The notes below the pieces were generated by a model that saw nothing but the letters and a program-made list of their open reading frames with translations, was not told the origin of the DNA and did no database searches. From contig WBUN01000006.1 of assembly GCA_008933705.1 (NCBI GenBank), positions 1 to 64,000 of the forward strand: a stretch of DNA of 64,000 nucleotides, given 5' to 3'. Both the position numbers and the translations under genes were made by a program. The stretch comes from Hyphomicrobiaceae bacterium. Lineage in GTDB: Bacteria; Pseudomonadota; Alphaproteobacteria; Rhizobiales; Hyphomicrobiaceae. Each line of letters opens with the position of its first letter. The first letter of the stretch is position 1. Of the stretch, positions 53,505 through 61,933 are shown one piece after another.

Positions 53505-55109
53505 TCAGCCTATGGCAGGCAGCCCTTTGCGCAACTCCGCCTTGTTGATCTTCTCCAGGGTTGACCGGGGCATGTCCTCCACGACAAAGACCTGACGCGG
53601 CACTTTGAAATCGGCAAGCTTGGCTTTGCATTCGGCCATGACGCGGTCTGCCAGGCCGGCGCGGTCGCCTTCGGTGAGGCCTGGTGCGGCAATGACGAAG
53701 GCGACCGGAACCTCGTCCAGCATGCGGTGCTTCTGGGCGACGATGGCGTTCTCGTGGACGCCGGGGACCTGTGCGATCACGCGTTCGATCTCGGAAGCTG
53801 CGACGTTCTCGCCTCCGACCTTGAGCATGTCCTTGTCGCGATCGGCGAAGGTGATGTAGCCGTCGGCCTCGAGCGTCACCCGGTCGCCGGTGATGAACCA
53901 GCCGTCCGGCGTGAAGCTTCTCGCGGTCGCCGCGGGATCGTTGAGATACTCGAGGAAGAGCTGGATGCCGCGCCAGCCCCAGCATTCAAGGTGGCCCGTC
54001 TCGCCCGGCGCCACGGGCGTGCGGTCCTCGCGCAGGATGCGGATGCCGTAACCGGCGGCGGGGCGGCCCGTGGTCATCGGCCGGTTGCGCTGCAAGGCGT
54101 CGCCGATGATGCCCTGGGTGACCGTCTCGGTCATGCCCCACCAGCCGATCGAATGCACGCCGAAGAGCTCATCGAACGGCGGCTCGTTGGCGCTCAGGCC
54201 GAACTTGCGGAAATGGTGCGTCGGGACCGGCTGCTGTGCGAGCGCCTTCAGGAAGAAGGGCAGCATCGAAGCCCACGTGCACCGGTTCCTGAGGGCGATG
54301 TCCCAGAAGCGCGAGGCCGAGAATCTCGGCATCAGCACGTAGCTGCCGCCCACCCACATGGTGGGCAGGATCGAGTAGGTGCGCGCGTTGGTGTGGAAGG
54401 AGGGCATCATGACAAGGTGCACGTCGTTCTCATTCAGGTTCTCGTGCACGGCAGAGGTGCGCGCGCCCCAAAGCGCGTTGCCATGCGTCCACAGCACGCC
54501 CTTGGGCCGCGAGGTGGTTCCGGAGGTGTATTGCACGGAGCCGTGACGCCACGGGTCAGCCGGCAACTGAGGGAGATCGGCGGGATCGCCGTCAAGGCTC
54601 GAGAAGCGGGCCTCGCTGTCGGGTCGCAGGTTCGCGGGAGGTTCTCCGCCCTCGAGAAGATGCTCGGTCACGGCGAGCCACCCGATGCCCTTGGCGCTGC
54701 GGCCGACGAGCTCTGCCAGCTCAGGTTGGGTGACGGCCGCGGCAGCATTGCAGTTATCGGCGAAATACGCGAGCTCGGGACCGGCTGACCGCGTGTTGGT
54801 GGTGACGGCCACGGCTCCGAGACGCGCGCAGGCGAACCACAGCAGCTCGAGCTCGGGCGAGTTGTCGAGATGGATGAGGATGTAGTCGCCTGCCTTGATG
54901 CCCCGCCTGTGCAAGCCGGCAGCCACACGCAGCACCCGCTCTCTGAACTGGCCGTAAGTCCACACCTTCCGGGCGCCCTCGAAGGGCTCCCAGATCAGGA
55001 AGGGGTGGTCCCCCCTGCTTTCGGCGCGATAGTCGAGAAGCCAGTTGACGTCGCGCCCGGCGAACGGATTGACGATAGACCTGCTTACATCCCCCGGCGC
55101 GTGCGGCAT
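53505..55109 (-). CDS. AMP-dependent acyl-CoA synthetase
   Basis: Adenylate-forming ligase of 534 aa, activating a carboxylic acid with ATP and CoA. A3-type P-loop YTSGTTSRPKGVLWTHG, A5 WWGMTETVTQGI, A7-A8 WFITGDRVTLEADGYITFAD and RDKDMLKVGGENVAASEIE; the catalytic Lys is in RSTLEKINKAELRK. It resembles crotonobetaine/medium-chain CoA ligases (CaiC-like), substrate unknown. The ATG at 55109 (MPHAPGDV) follows GGGGGAG; the frame goes on to 55193 with no homology. Confidence 0.9.
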   Translation of the reverse strand: MPHAPGDVSRSIVNPFAGRDVNWLLDYRAESRGDHPFLIWEPFEGARKVWTYGQFRERVLRVAAGLHRRGIKAGDYILIHLDNSPELELLWFACARLGAVAVTTNTRSAGPELAYFADNCNAAAAVTQPELAELVGRSAKGIGWLAVTEHLLEGGEPPANLRPDSEARFSSLDGDPADLPQLPADPWRHGSVQYTSGTTSRPKGVLWTHGNALWGARTSAVHENLNENDVHLVMMPSFHTNARTYSILPTMWVGGSYVLMPRFSASRFWDIALRNRCTWASMLPFFLKALAQQPVPTHHFRKFGLSANEPPFDELFGVHSIGWWGMTETVTQGIIGDALQRNRPMTTGRPAAGYGIRILREDRTPVAPGETGHLECWGWRGIQLFLEYLNDPAATARSFTPDGWFITGDRVTLEADGYITFADRDKDMLKVGGENVAASEIERVIAQVPGVHENAIVAQKHRMLDEVPVAFVIAAPGLTEGDRAGLADRVMAECKAKLADFKVPRQVFVVEDMPRSTLEKINKAELRKGLPAIG

Positions 55110-55258
55110 CGCTCCCCCGTACGGTTCAGATTGGTGGTTCAGACAAAGGATCCGCAGTGTATGTCGAGAAGCTCGGGATCGACTACGCCCCACCGCGCGC
55201 CGGCGTCAACAGACCGCGACGGCAGGAGGTCCTGGCAGGCGGGGCTTCGCGCCGGAAG

Positions 55259-55567
55259 CTAGTCGGCCGCCTTCCCGTTGCAGGGGGTGGCTCTCGCGAT
55301 GCAGTGCCAGGTGTTGCCGGGTTGGGGCTTGTGGCACCACAACGTCTTGCGCCGTGCGCGGGACCAATGGGCGAACTCCCCGCCGAATTCCTTGCGCACG
55401 GCTAGTCGCCACCTGACGGTTGCCTGGGTCTCGGCAATCGCCCGGATGCTGCCGTCGGCTTGGGCCGTGCGGTCTTCGCGGCACGCGGCGTGCGCAGCTC
55501 CAGCGGAAGCGAACGCGAGAGCGCAGGCCGCAAGAGCTGCGCCGGCAAAATGGTGTGCCATCCTCAT
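55259..55567 (-). CDS. Small exported cysteine-containing protein
   Basis: A 102-aa protein with a signal peptide (HFAGAALAACALAFASAGAA, cleavage near residue 28). The mature part has five well-spaced features: CREDRTAQADG, a Trp/Arg region, GGEFAHWSRARRKTLWC, WHC and ATPC, so four cysteines for disulfide bonds. Similar small exported proteins occur in Hyphomicrobiales, without known function. It is divergent from the cytochrome gene, 141 bp apart. ATG 55561 is an alternative start. Confidence 0.65.
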   Translation of the reverse strand: MRMAHHFAGAALAACALAFASAGAAHAACREDRTAQADGSIRAIAETQATVRWRLAVRKEFGGEFAHWSRARRKTLWCHKPQPGNTWHCIARATPCNGKAAD

Positions 55568-55708
55568 CCCGATCCCCGAATCGCCCAGCGCGGCAGCACG
55601 GGCGCCCAGTTGGAGGATGGCGCTTTCCTGCACATTGACGCACATCAAGGGGGTGGCGGGCGAAAGCAGGCAGTAACGTGTGCTGCAGATCAGGGGAGTG
55701 GTAGCGAC

Positions 55709-56050
55709 ATGCGGGCAAGGCTTGTTTTGGGATCGGCAGCGGTGGTGATGCTCCTCATCGCGTCCGCGAGCGCGTGCCTGGCGCAGCAGCGCGCCGCAGA
55801 TCCGCAGCGTGGGCGCGAACTGGCGCGGCGTCTGTGCACCACGTGCCACGTGATCGATCGCGATGCATCCACCCCGTCGCGCACGGCAGATGTGCCGAGC
55901 TTTCCCGCCATCGCCGATCGGGCTGGAGTGACGGCGGCATGGATTGCGGGTGCCATCATCATTCCGCATCCCGCCATGCCGGATGTGCGGCTGACCATGC
56001 AGGAGGTCCGCGACGTCGTCGCCTACATCCTCTCGTTGAAGAACAATTGA
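55709..56050 (+). CDS. Small c-type cytochrome
   Basis: Exported electron carrier of 113 aa. Signal peptide about residues 1-26 (AAVVMLLIASASACLAQ), heme attachment site Cys43-Thr-Thr-Cys46-His47 (CTTCH), and a likely distal ligand Met in IIPHPAMPD. It ends MQEVRDVVAYILSLKNN, typical of class I cytochromes. No oxidase or dehydrogenase partner is adjacent, so the redox partner is unknown. Its start codon follows GGGGAG at moderate distance. Confidence 0.88.
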   Translation: MRARLVLGSAAVVMLLIASASACLAQQRAADPQRGRELARRLCTTCHVIDRDASTPSRTADVPSFPAIADRAGVTAAWIAGAIIIPHPAMPDVRLTMQEVRDVVAYILSLKNN

Positions 56051-56059
56051 GGAGCTGCG

Positions 56060-57130
56060 TCAGCGCCTGCGGCGCGCGCTCTTGCGGGCAATGGTAACGC
56101 GCTCGATGCCGCGCTCCGGCTCTGCCCATGCGAGCTCGCCGCGGGCGAGCATGTAGTTCACGTGCGCCAGCACCTCGCTGAAGGCGAAGCTCATCTGGTG
56201 CGGATCGAGCGCACGGTGGAAAATCACCGGGACCAACTCGGCGGGCGATCGCGGCAAGGTCCGGCAGGCGGCGCGGATCGCGGCGCAGCGCTCCTCGTGA
56301 TGCGCCATCAGCTCCTCGCAGCGCGTGTGCAACCCGTGGAACGGCAACTGATGCCCAGGGAGGACGAGCGCGTCCTCGGGGAGCTGTGCCCTGAGCGCTC
56401 TCAGAGACCGCAGATAGAGGCCGAGAGGATCGCCTTTGGGCTCGACCGCCCACACGCTGACGTTGGGCGAGATCTTGGCGAGCACCTGATCGGCTGCAAA
56501 GAACAGCTTCTCTTCAGCACAATAGAGCATGATCTGCTCGGGGGCGTGGCCGTCTCCGGTGAGCACGGAGAAGGTTCGCCCGCCGAGCTTCAACGTGTCG
56601 CCCGCGACCATGCGTATGAAAGTCGGTGGCAGGCTGGTGACCATCTTCAGATAGCCGTGCCCCTGGGTGCTGACGCGCGCGGTGGTCTCGGCATCCAGGC
56701 CGTTGCGCAGGTAGAAGTCGCGGTAGGGCTTGGCATCGAGCGCGCCGGGGCTGAGCGAGATATTCAGACATCCCAGATAGGTGGTTTGGCTGGTCAAGAG
56801 CGGCAGGTCGAACCGTTCCGCAAGCCAGCCTGCGAGGCCAATGTGATCGGGATGGTAGTGCGTCACGATCAGACGGGTGAGGCGGCGCCCGGCAAGGGGT
56901 CCGGCAACGAGCGCTTCCCAGACCGTGCGCGTGGCGTCATTGCCGATGCCGGTGTCGAGCACCGTCCAGCCGTCGCCGTCGTCGATCAAGTAGACGTTGA
57001 CGTGGTTGAGCTGGAACGGGAGGGGGATGCGAGTCCACAGAATGCCGGGCGCGACCTCGATCACGGCCCCTGGGGCGGGCGGCTCGGCGAAGAGATAGCT
57101 GAGGCTCGCGGTGCCCGGAGTCGCCTTCAT
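56060..57130 (-). CDS. Metallo-beta-lactamase-fold hydrolase
   Basis: MBL-fold metal hydrolase of 356 aa. The zinc motif is His91-x-His93-x-Asp95-His96 (VTHYHPDHIGLAGWL), followed by TGDGHAPEQIMLYCAEEKLF and PNVSVWAVEPKGDPLGLYL, and VLPGHQLPFHGL for the later metal ligand. A C-terminal winged-helix-like part ends in a basic tail. This is the LACTB2/glyoxalase-II-like branch, substrate unknown. A longer frame starts at 57301 but its first ~55 residues lack homology; the start at 57130 is chosen. Confidence 0.87.
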   Translation of the reverse strand: MKATPGTASLSYLFAEPPAPGAVIEVAPGILWTRIPLPFQLNHVNVYLIDDGDGWTVLDTGIGNDATRTVWEALVAGPLAGRRLTRLIVTHYHPDHIGLAGWLAERFDLPLLTSQTTYLGCLNISLSPGALDAKPYRDFYLRNGLDAETTARVSTQGHGYLKMVTSLPPTFIRMVAGDTLKLGGRTFSVLTGDGHAPEQIMLYCAEEKLFFAADQVLAKISPNVSVWAVEPKGDPLGLYLRSLRALRAQLPEDALVLPGHQLPFHGLHTRCEELMAHHEERCAAIRAACRTLPRSPAELVPVIFHRALDPHQMSFAFSEVLAHVNYMLARGELAWAEPERGIERVTIARKSARRRR

Positions 57131-57319
57131 CCGCACCAAGACCCCACAGCGGGGCATGCGCTGCAGTGCGCGAATGCCCAAGAGGCGCACGACGCGCCGC
57201 GGTTCCGATCCATGCCAACTGTATCCGACGCGATTGGAGCGCACCGCAAGGGGTTTTTGCGGCGACAGTGTCGCGGCTGCGGGTGGGCAGGTCTGTGCCA
57301 AACGCTGGGCTCAGAGGCC

Positions 57320-57625
57320 TCAGCGCTTGCTCTTGCCGTCGGAGACCATGTGGAGCACCTCGACTTTGCGTTCGGCCACCAGCTCGCCGACGACCGGGCG
57401 GAAATCCTTGAAATGCTGGCTCTCCTGATGCGCCTTGATGGCGTCGTCGTCCCTGTAGACCTCAAGCATGACGAAGCGGGTGGGGGTTTTCGGATCCTGC
57501 ACCACGTCGAATTGTAGGCAGCCGGCCTCGTTGGCGAGACAACGCTTGGCCTGCGCCGTCATCTTCTCGCAGAACTCGGCTTCCTTGCCCGGTTTGACGG
57601 TGAGGTAGGCAACGATGGCGCGCAT
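57320..57625 (-). CDS. ABM-fold monooxygenase (YgiN-like)
   Basis: A 101-aa antibiotic-biosynthesis-monooxygenase domain protein. It has the family pattern IVAYLTVKPGKEAEFCEKM, NEAGCLQFDVVQDPK, RFVMLEVYRDDDAIKAHQES and HFKDF. These act as quinol or small-aromatic monooxygenases, or in other roles not settled. It lacks the Asn-Trp-His set of the heme-degrading group, so it is not a second IsdG. AGGGGAA lies before the ATG at 57625. Same direction as the MBL gene, but 189 bp away. Confidence 0.85.
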   Translation of the reverse strand: MRAIVAYLTVKPGKEAEFCEKMTAQAKRCLANEAGCLQFDVVQDPKTPTRFVMLEVYRDDDAIKAHQESQHFKDFRPVVGELVAERKVEVLHMVSDGKSKR

Positions 57626-57822
57626 GGCGTTCCCCTGTGCTTGTTGGTTGAGCTTGCCAGCCTGACACGAACCGGCCTGCGCGTCAGCCCTCTCGGGGCG
57701 TGTGCCAATAACCGTGGCTGACGGTCTATGCCTGCTTGCCTGCCGCGCACGCAGCCCTTTACTAGGGCGTGAGGCAGGACCAGGGGCAGGCACCCTGCCC
57801 ACTGCAGACCTGGTTGCGAGCC

Positions 57823-59016
57823 ATGACACGCGCATTGTGCCGGGATTGTTGCGAAATCGGCGAGATGACGCAGGCTGTCTGCGGCAGGTGCGGCAGCGGC
57901 CGGCTCGTCTCGCACCCCGACATCGCGGACCTCGGCATCGCGCATATCGATTGCGATGCCTTCTATGCGTCCGTGGAAAAGCGCGATCGGCCCGAGTTGG
58001 CGCACGAGCCCGTCATCATTGGCCATGCCGGCGGGCGCGGCGTGGTTCTCACGGCCTGCTATGTCGCGCGCACGTTCGGGGCGCGCTCGGCGATGCCGAT
58101 GTTCAAGGCGCTCGACCTTTGCCCACACGCCACCGTCATTCCGCCAGACATGGCGAAGTACAAGCGGGTGAGCGAGCAGATTCGCACCATCTTTGCAGCG
58201 GCGACGTCGATCATCGAGCCGGTCTCGCTGGATGAGGCCTATCTCGATCTGACGGACGACTATCGCACCGAGGCGCCGCCGGCGGCGGAAGCCCTGGCGC
58301 ACATCGCCGCGCGGGTCGAGCGCGAGATCGGGATCACCGTATCGATCGGCCTATCCTGCAACAAATTCCTGGCCAAGCTCGCTTCCGAGCTGGAGAAGCC
58401 GCGTGGCTTCTCCGTCATTGGCCGTGCCGAGGCGAAATCGTTTCTGGCGCCGCTCTCGGTGCGGAAAATCCACGGCGTCGGCGCCGTGACGGCGCGACGC
58501 ATGGAGGAAAGCGGCCTTACGACCGTTGCGCACCTGCAGGCGCTGTCCGAGCAGGATCTCGTGGCGCGCTTTGGCAAGTTCGGGCATCGGCTGGCGCAAT
58601 TCGCCCACGGCAACGACGATCGCATCGTGACGCCCGACCGGCCGGTCAAGAGTATCTCGGCGGAGACGACCTTCCGGCAGGATACGGGGTCGCCTGCGGA
58701 GCTGTGCGATGTCGCCCGGCGGCTGAGCGAGAGGGTTGCTGCTCAGCTGGTGCGCAAGGGCGTCGCTGGAAGCTCCGTCACCCTGAAGCTCAAGACGTCG
58801 GATTTCCGCGTGCTCACGCGCAGCAGGAGCCTGCCCTATCCGACCCAACGGCAAGCCACGATCTTCCAGACCGTCGCCGCGCTCATCGAGCGGGAGGCCG
58901 ACGGGCGCACCTTCCGCCTGATAGGCGTCGGGGTGAGCGAGCTCGGCTCGGCGGAGGCGGCAGACCCGACGGACTTGTTCAGTTTCCTTCCGGCCGATGA
59001 CGGCGGGCGGCGCTGA
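57823..59016 (+). CDS. dinB: DNA polymerase IV with N-terminal Cys motif
   Basis: Y-family translesion polymerase of 397 aa. Catalytic pieces are HIDCDAFYASVEKRDRPEL and SLDEAYLDLTDD, then HhH motif KIHGVGAVTARRMEE and the little-finger domain. Before the polymerase start are ~40 residues with Cys6, Cys9, Cys10, Cys20 and Cys23 (CRDCC and CGRCG), a possible zinc site found in alphaproteobacterial DinB. The ATG at 57823 is chosen as it includes this motif; the frame extends upstream without homology. No SOS box (GTTC-N7-GTTC) was seen in the 197-bp upstream gap. Confidence 0.92.
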   Translation: MTRALCRDCCEIGEMTQAVCGRCGSGRLVSHPDIADLGIAHIDCDAFYASVEKRDRPELAHEPVIIGHAGGRGVVLTACYVARTFGARSAMPMFKALDLCPHATVIPPDMAKYKRVSEQIRTIFAAATSIIEPVSLDEAYLDLTDDYRTEAPPAAEALAHIAARVEREIGITVSIGLSCNKFLAKLASELEKPRGFSVIGRAEAKSFLAPLSVRKIHGVGAVTARRMEESGLTTVAHLQALSEQDLVARFGKFGHRLAQFAHGNDDRIVTPDRPVKSISAETTFRQDTGSPAELCDVARRLSERVAAQLVRKGVAGSSVTLKLKTSDFRVLTRSRSLPYPTQRQATIFQTVAALIEREADGRTFRLIGVGVSELGSAEAADPTDLFSFLPADDGGRR

Positions 59017-59050
59017 AGCGGCCCGCCGGCCGGCGAGGTGGCGGACATCG

Positions 59051-60214
59051 TCATGCGCCGGCACTGCGCTCCTTGGCTGTCCACCGCAGGGTTTCCGCGA
59101 TATCGGGGTGTCTGTCGAGCAGGCGTGTGAAATCGTCGGCGTCGAGAACCAGCAGGTCGGTTGCCCGCGCGGCCGTCACGGTTGCCGAGCGCGGCTCCCG
59201 CGACAGCAGGGCCATCTCACCGAAGAAGTCGCCCTCCTCGAGCCGCACCTTGCCTGCCGCCGACTCCACCTCAACAGCGCCACTGGCGATGAGATACATG
59301 GCATCGCCTCGATCGCCTCTGCGGATGATTGTGGTGCCCGCCGGAGCCGTGCGCGCTTTCAGAATGCTGACCAGATCGGCAATCGCCGCCGCGTCCATGC
59401 GCGAGAATAGGGGGACGCGGGCAACCATGGCGAAGGTCACCACGAAGTCGCGGCGGCGGATTTCCTCGTAGAAACCGCGGCCGATGATGGCGACAGGAAG
59501 CGCGAAGCAACCGATGCCGAGCATGACGGTGAGCGCCGATATGATGCTGCCGAGCACGGTTGCCGGTATGACCTCGCCTCCGCCGATCTTGGCCAGCATC
59601 GCCGCCGCCCACCAAATCGCCTTCGGCATGTCGCCCAGCCGGTCGGGCTGGATGGTTCCCTCGACCGCATGCATGGCCGCGGCGGCGGTCAGAAGGACGC
59701 CGATGAAGATGACGACGCACGCCAGCAGCGCGCGCCGCTCGCTGGCGATGAGGCGGCCGATGGTGGCCAGCGCCGGCGAATAGCGCGCGAGCTTGAGGAA
59801 GCGCACGAGGCGCGTCAGGCGAACGAGCGAATGCTGCGGGAAAAGGAGCTCGAGAAGGAGCGGCAGCAGCGCCAGCGCGTCGATCACCATCAACGGTGTG
59901 CCGGCAAATCGCACGCGGGCGCCGGCAGGGCTACGGCGCTGGAGCAGGGGGTGCTCAGGCGCAACCCAGATGCGGGCGATGTACTCGATCGCGAAGACGA
60001 GAACGCAGATCCGATCGAAGATCTGCAGGCTTGCCGCGTGCCGCGCCATGATGCCCGGCACGGTCTCGGCCACCGTGGCGGCGACGTTGGCGAGCACAAG
60101 GAGGACCAGCACCCAGTCCAGCGCACGGGAGGCCGGCTGGCGGCGTCGTCCATGCTCGAGGATCTGAAAGGCGCGCTGGCGCGGGGTGGAAGGAAATTGG
60201 GAGTCCGTTTCCAC
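59051..60214 (-). CDS. Cyclic-nucleotide-type ion channel, unusual filter
   Basis: Inner-membrane six-helix channel of 387 aa with a C-terminal cNMP-binding domain. S1-S4 span about 30-155, with Arg residues spaced in LVRLTRLVRFLKLARYS for S4. The pore helix IWWAAAMLAK is followed by KIGGGE (209-214) where potassium channels have TVGYGD. The pore-lining helix GIGCFALPVAIIGRGF is normal. The ligand cassette FFGEMALLSREPRSATV has the expected Gly-Glu and Arg. So potassium selectivity is doubtful. A GTG at 60214 after AGGAC gives the start, which is uncertain; a longer frame has no homology. Confidence 0.82.
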   Translation of the reverse strand: METDSQFPSTPRQRAFQILEHGRRRQPASRALDWVLVLLVLANVAATVAETVPGIMARHAASLQIFDRICVLVFAIEYIARIWVAPEHPLLQRRSPAGARVRFAGTPLMVIDALALLPLLLELLFPQHSLVRLTRLVRFLKLARYSPALATIGRLIASERRALLACVVIFIGVLLTAAAAMHAVEGTIQPDRLGDMPKAIWWAAAMLAKIGGGEVIPATVLGSIISALTVMLGIGCFALPVAIIGRGFYEEIRRRDFVVTFAMVARVPLFSRMDAAAIADLVSILKARTAPAGTTIIRRGDRGDAMYLIASGAVEVESAAGKVRLEEGDFFGEMALLSREPRSATVTAARATDLLVLDADDFTRLLDRHPDIAETLRWTAKERSAGA

Positions 60215-60352
60215 GGGGATCGTCCTGTACCCAAGCGGCCTGCGTGCCGATCCGGCCGGCGAGGCAAACCGCAATGTCCCGCTATCAGCTGGCGCATCGA
60301 GACAGGGAGAAGCTACATATCCGAAGGACCTTTCCGCAATGGGGCGCCGCGC

Positions 60353-61234
60353 ATGATCAAGAAGATTGGCTTCGTCGGGGTGGGTGTGATGGGCGAGCCC
60401 ATGTGCCGCAATCTCGCGCTGAAGAGCGGCCTGCCTGTGCTGGCGCTGGACCGCAATCCAGCCCCGCTGGCCCGGCTTCGCCCGCATGGGGTGGCTGCAG
60501 CCACCGGCCTGGCGGAGCTGGCGCAAGACTGCGAGCTCATTTTTCTGGCGCTGCCGAGCGGCAAGCACGTGGAGAGCATCTGCCTGGGAGAAGAGGGGCT
60601 TTGCGCGCTGGCGCGACGTGGCCAGATCGTCGTCGACCTCGGCACGTCTCCGGTAGCGCTGGCGCGTCGTCTGGCGGAGCTCCTGCGCGACAAGGGCGGG
60701 CACTTCGCCGATGCCCCGATCGCCCGCACGCGTCAGGCTGCCGAGGATGGCACGCTGAGCATCATGGTGGGAGCGGACGAGCTGACATTCGAGGCCGTGC
60801 GGCCTCTCCTCGCGTGCTTCGCCTCCGACATTACGCACTGCGGTCCCGCCGGCGCGGGACAGATCGTGAAGATCCTCAACAACATGGTGCTGATCCAAAC
60901 CGTCGTGGCGCTGTCGGAGGCGATAGCGGTTGCACGCCGGTCGGGGCTGGATGGGCGCATGCTGTTCGAGACGCTTGCCAAGGGCTCGGCCGACAGCTTC
61001 GCCCTGCGCAATCACGGTATGAAGGCCATCCTGCCGGGCAGCTTCCCCGAGCAGGCGTTCTCGGCGGAGTACGCTCTGAAGGACCTCGGCTATGCCCTCG
61101 ATCTTGCGCGCGAGGCCGGGCTTGACCTGGCAGGCGCGGCGGTCGGGCGTTCCAGGCTGGAGGAGGCGATCGAGGCCGGCCATGGCAAGCAATATTGGCC
61201 GGTCATCTGCAAGGTCATCGACAGCGCGCAGTAA
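60353..61234 (+). CDS. Beta-hydroxyacid dehydrogenase (HIBADH/GarR family)
   Basis: NAD(P)-dependent oxidoreductase of 293 aa. Rossmann motif IGFVGVGVMGEPM at the N-terminus, substrate motif FADAPIARTRQAAEDGTLSI (usually DAPVSGG; the Gly pair is replaced), and catalytic Lys in GAGQIVKILNNM. The ending YALKDLGYALDLAREAGLDL is typical of 3-hydroxyisobutyrate or tartronate semialdehyde reductases. The exact substrate is unknown, and the DAPIART variant is notable. The ATG at 60353 is chosen; the frame is open far upstream across the channel gene. Confidence 0.88.
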   Translation: MIKKIGFVGVGVMGEPMCRNLALKSGLPVLALDRNPAPLARLRPHGVAAATGLAELAQDCELIFLALPSGKHVESICLGEEGLCALARRGQIVVDLGTSPVALARRLAELLRDKGGHFADAPIARTRQAAEDGTLSIMVGADELTFEAVRPLLACFASDITHCGPAGAGQIVKILNNMVLIQTVVALSEAIAVARRSGLDGRMLFETLAKGSADSFALRNHGMKAILPGSFPEQAFSAEYALKDLGYALDLAREAGLDLAGAAVGRSRLEEAIEAGHGKQYWPVICKVIDSAQ

Positions 61235-61382
61235 CAGCTCGAGGCAAGAGGCGGGGCATCCGTTGGGATCGCGGGTGCGGCCCAGCCATACTTGCGGCAA
61301 AGAGTCGGCCTGCCGCATTGCCGTCGCTTTCCTGTTGAGGTCGCGGGCACCTTGTGCACTACTCGCGCTCACGAGGAGTGTC

Positions 61383-61769
61383 ATGCGTCTGCGCAGGTGG
61401 ATCAGCGTACTGGCGGTGTTAGGCGTGTTGCTGCACGCCGGCGCGCTCGTGCATCACAGCGCCGCCATGCTGGGCGCGGCCCTCCAGCACAGCGCCCTCC
61501 TTTCCGACCTGGCCCTGAGTTGTCACGGTCGCGGTGGCGAAGCCTTCGAGGTCGTTGATCTCCCCTGGATTCCCAAGCCCTCGGATGCGCAGAACGGCTG
61601 CCCGATCTGCTCGGGGCTGGTATCGGCCGTCGCCCTCGCAAGCCCGTGGGCGGCTGAGATCGCCGCTCCTCTCGCAACAGCCGCGGGCCACTTTACCACG
61701 ATCGGTTCGATCGCCGATCTGCTGCGCGAGGCGCTGCCGCCCGCACGCGGCCCTCCGGCGCTCGCTTAA
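61383..61769 (+). CDS. DUF2946 family protein
   Basis: A 128-aa protein with a signal/anchor segment at its start (WISVLAVLGVLLHAGALVHH) and the DUF2946 landmark CPICSGL near residue 78. A second hydrophobic stretch is near 80-95. Function of the family is not established; members often lie beside copper chaperones and copper-related receptors, as here. GAGGAG lies six bases before the ATG at 61383. The PCu(A)C gene follows 164 bp downstream. Confidence 0.78.
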   Translation: MRLRRWISVLAVLGVLLHAGALVHHSAAMLGAALQHSALLSDLALSCHGRGGEAFEVVDLPWIPKPSDAQNGCPICSGLVSAVALASPWAAEIAAPLATAAGHFTTIGSIADLLREALPPARGPPALA

Positions 61770-61933
61770 TCCCACCGACGTGCGGCGAGGCGCGGCACGG
61801 CGAGCCCTCAGATCGGCAACAGACGCCGAGACGGCTGCCCCGCCGAACGGCCTCATCGAGATGAAGAGCCTGCAACAGCGCTGCTCCCGCAAGCGGGGCG
61901 GCGCCATTCACCACAAACGCGAGAGTTGAGATT

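Noticed and set aside
57751-57770. GCCCTTTACTAG found here and also at 35493-35504
   Set aside because: A 12-base shared string in 64 kb with different contexts is likely chance; no further similarity around it.
61092-61382. In-frame upstream extension of the DUF2946 gene
   Set aside because: It overlaps the end of the dehydrogenase gene; the ATG at 61383 has a good ribosome site and starts the signal segment.
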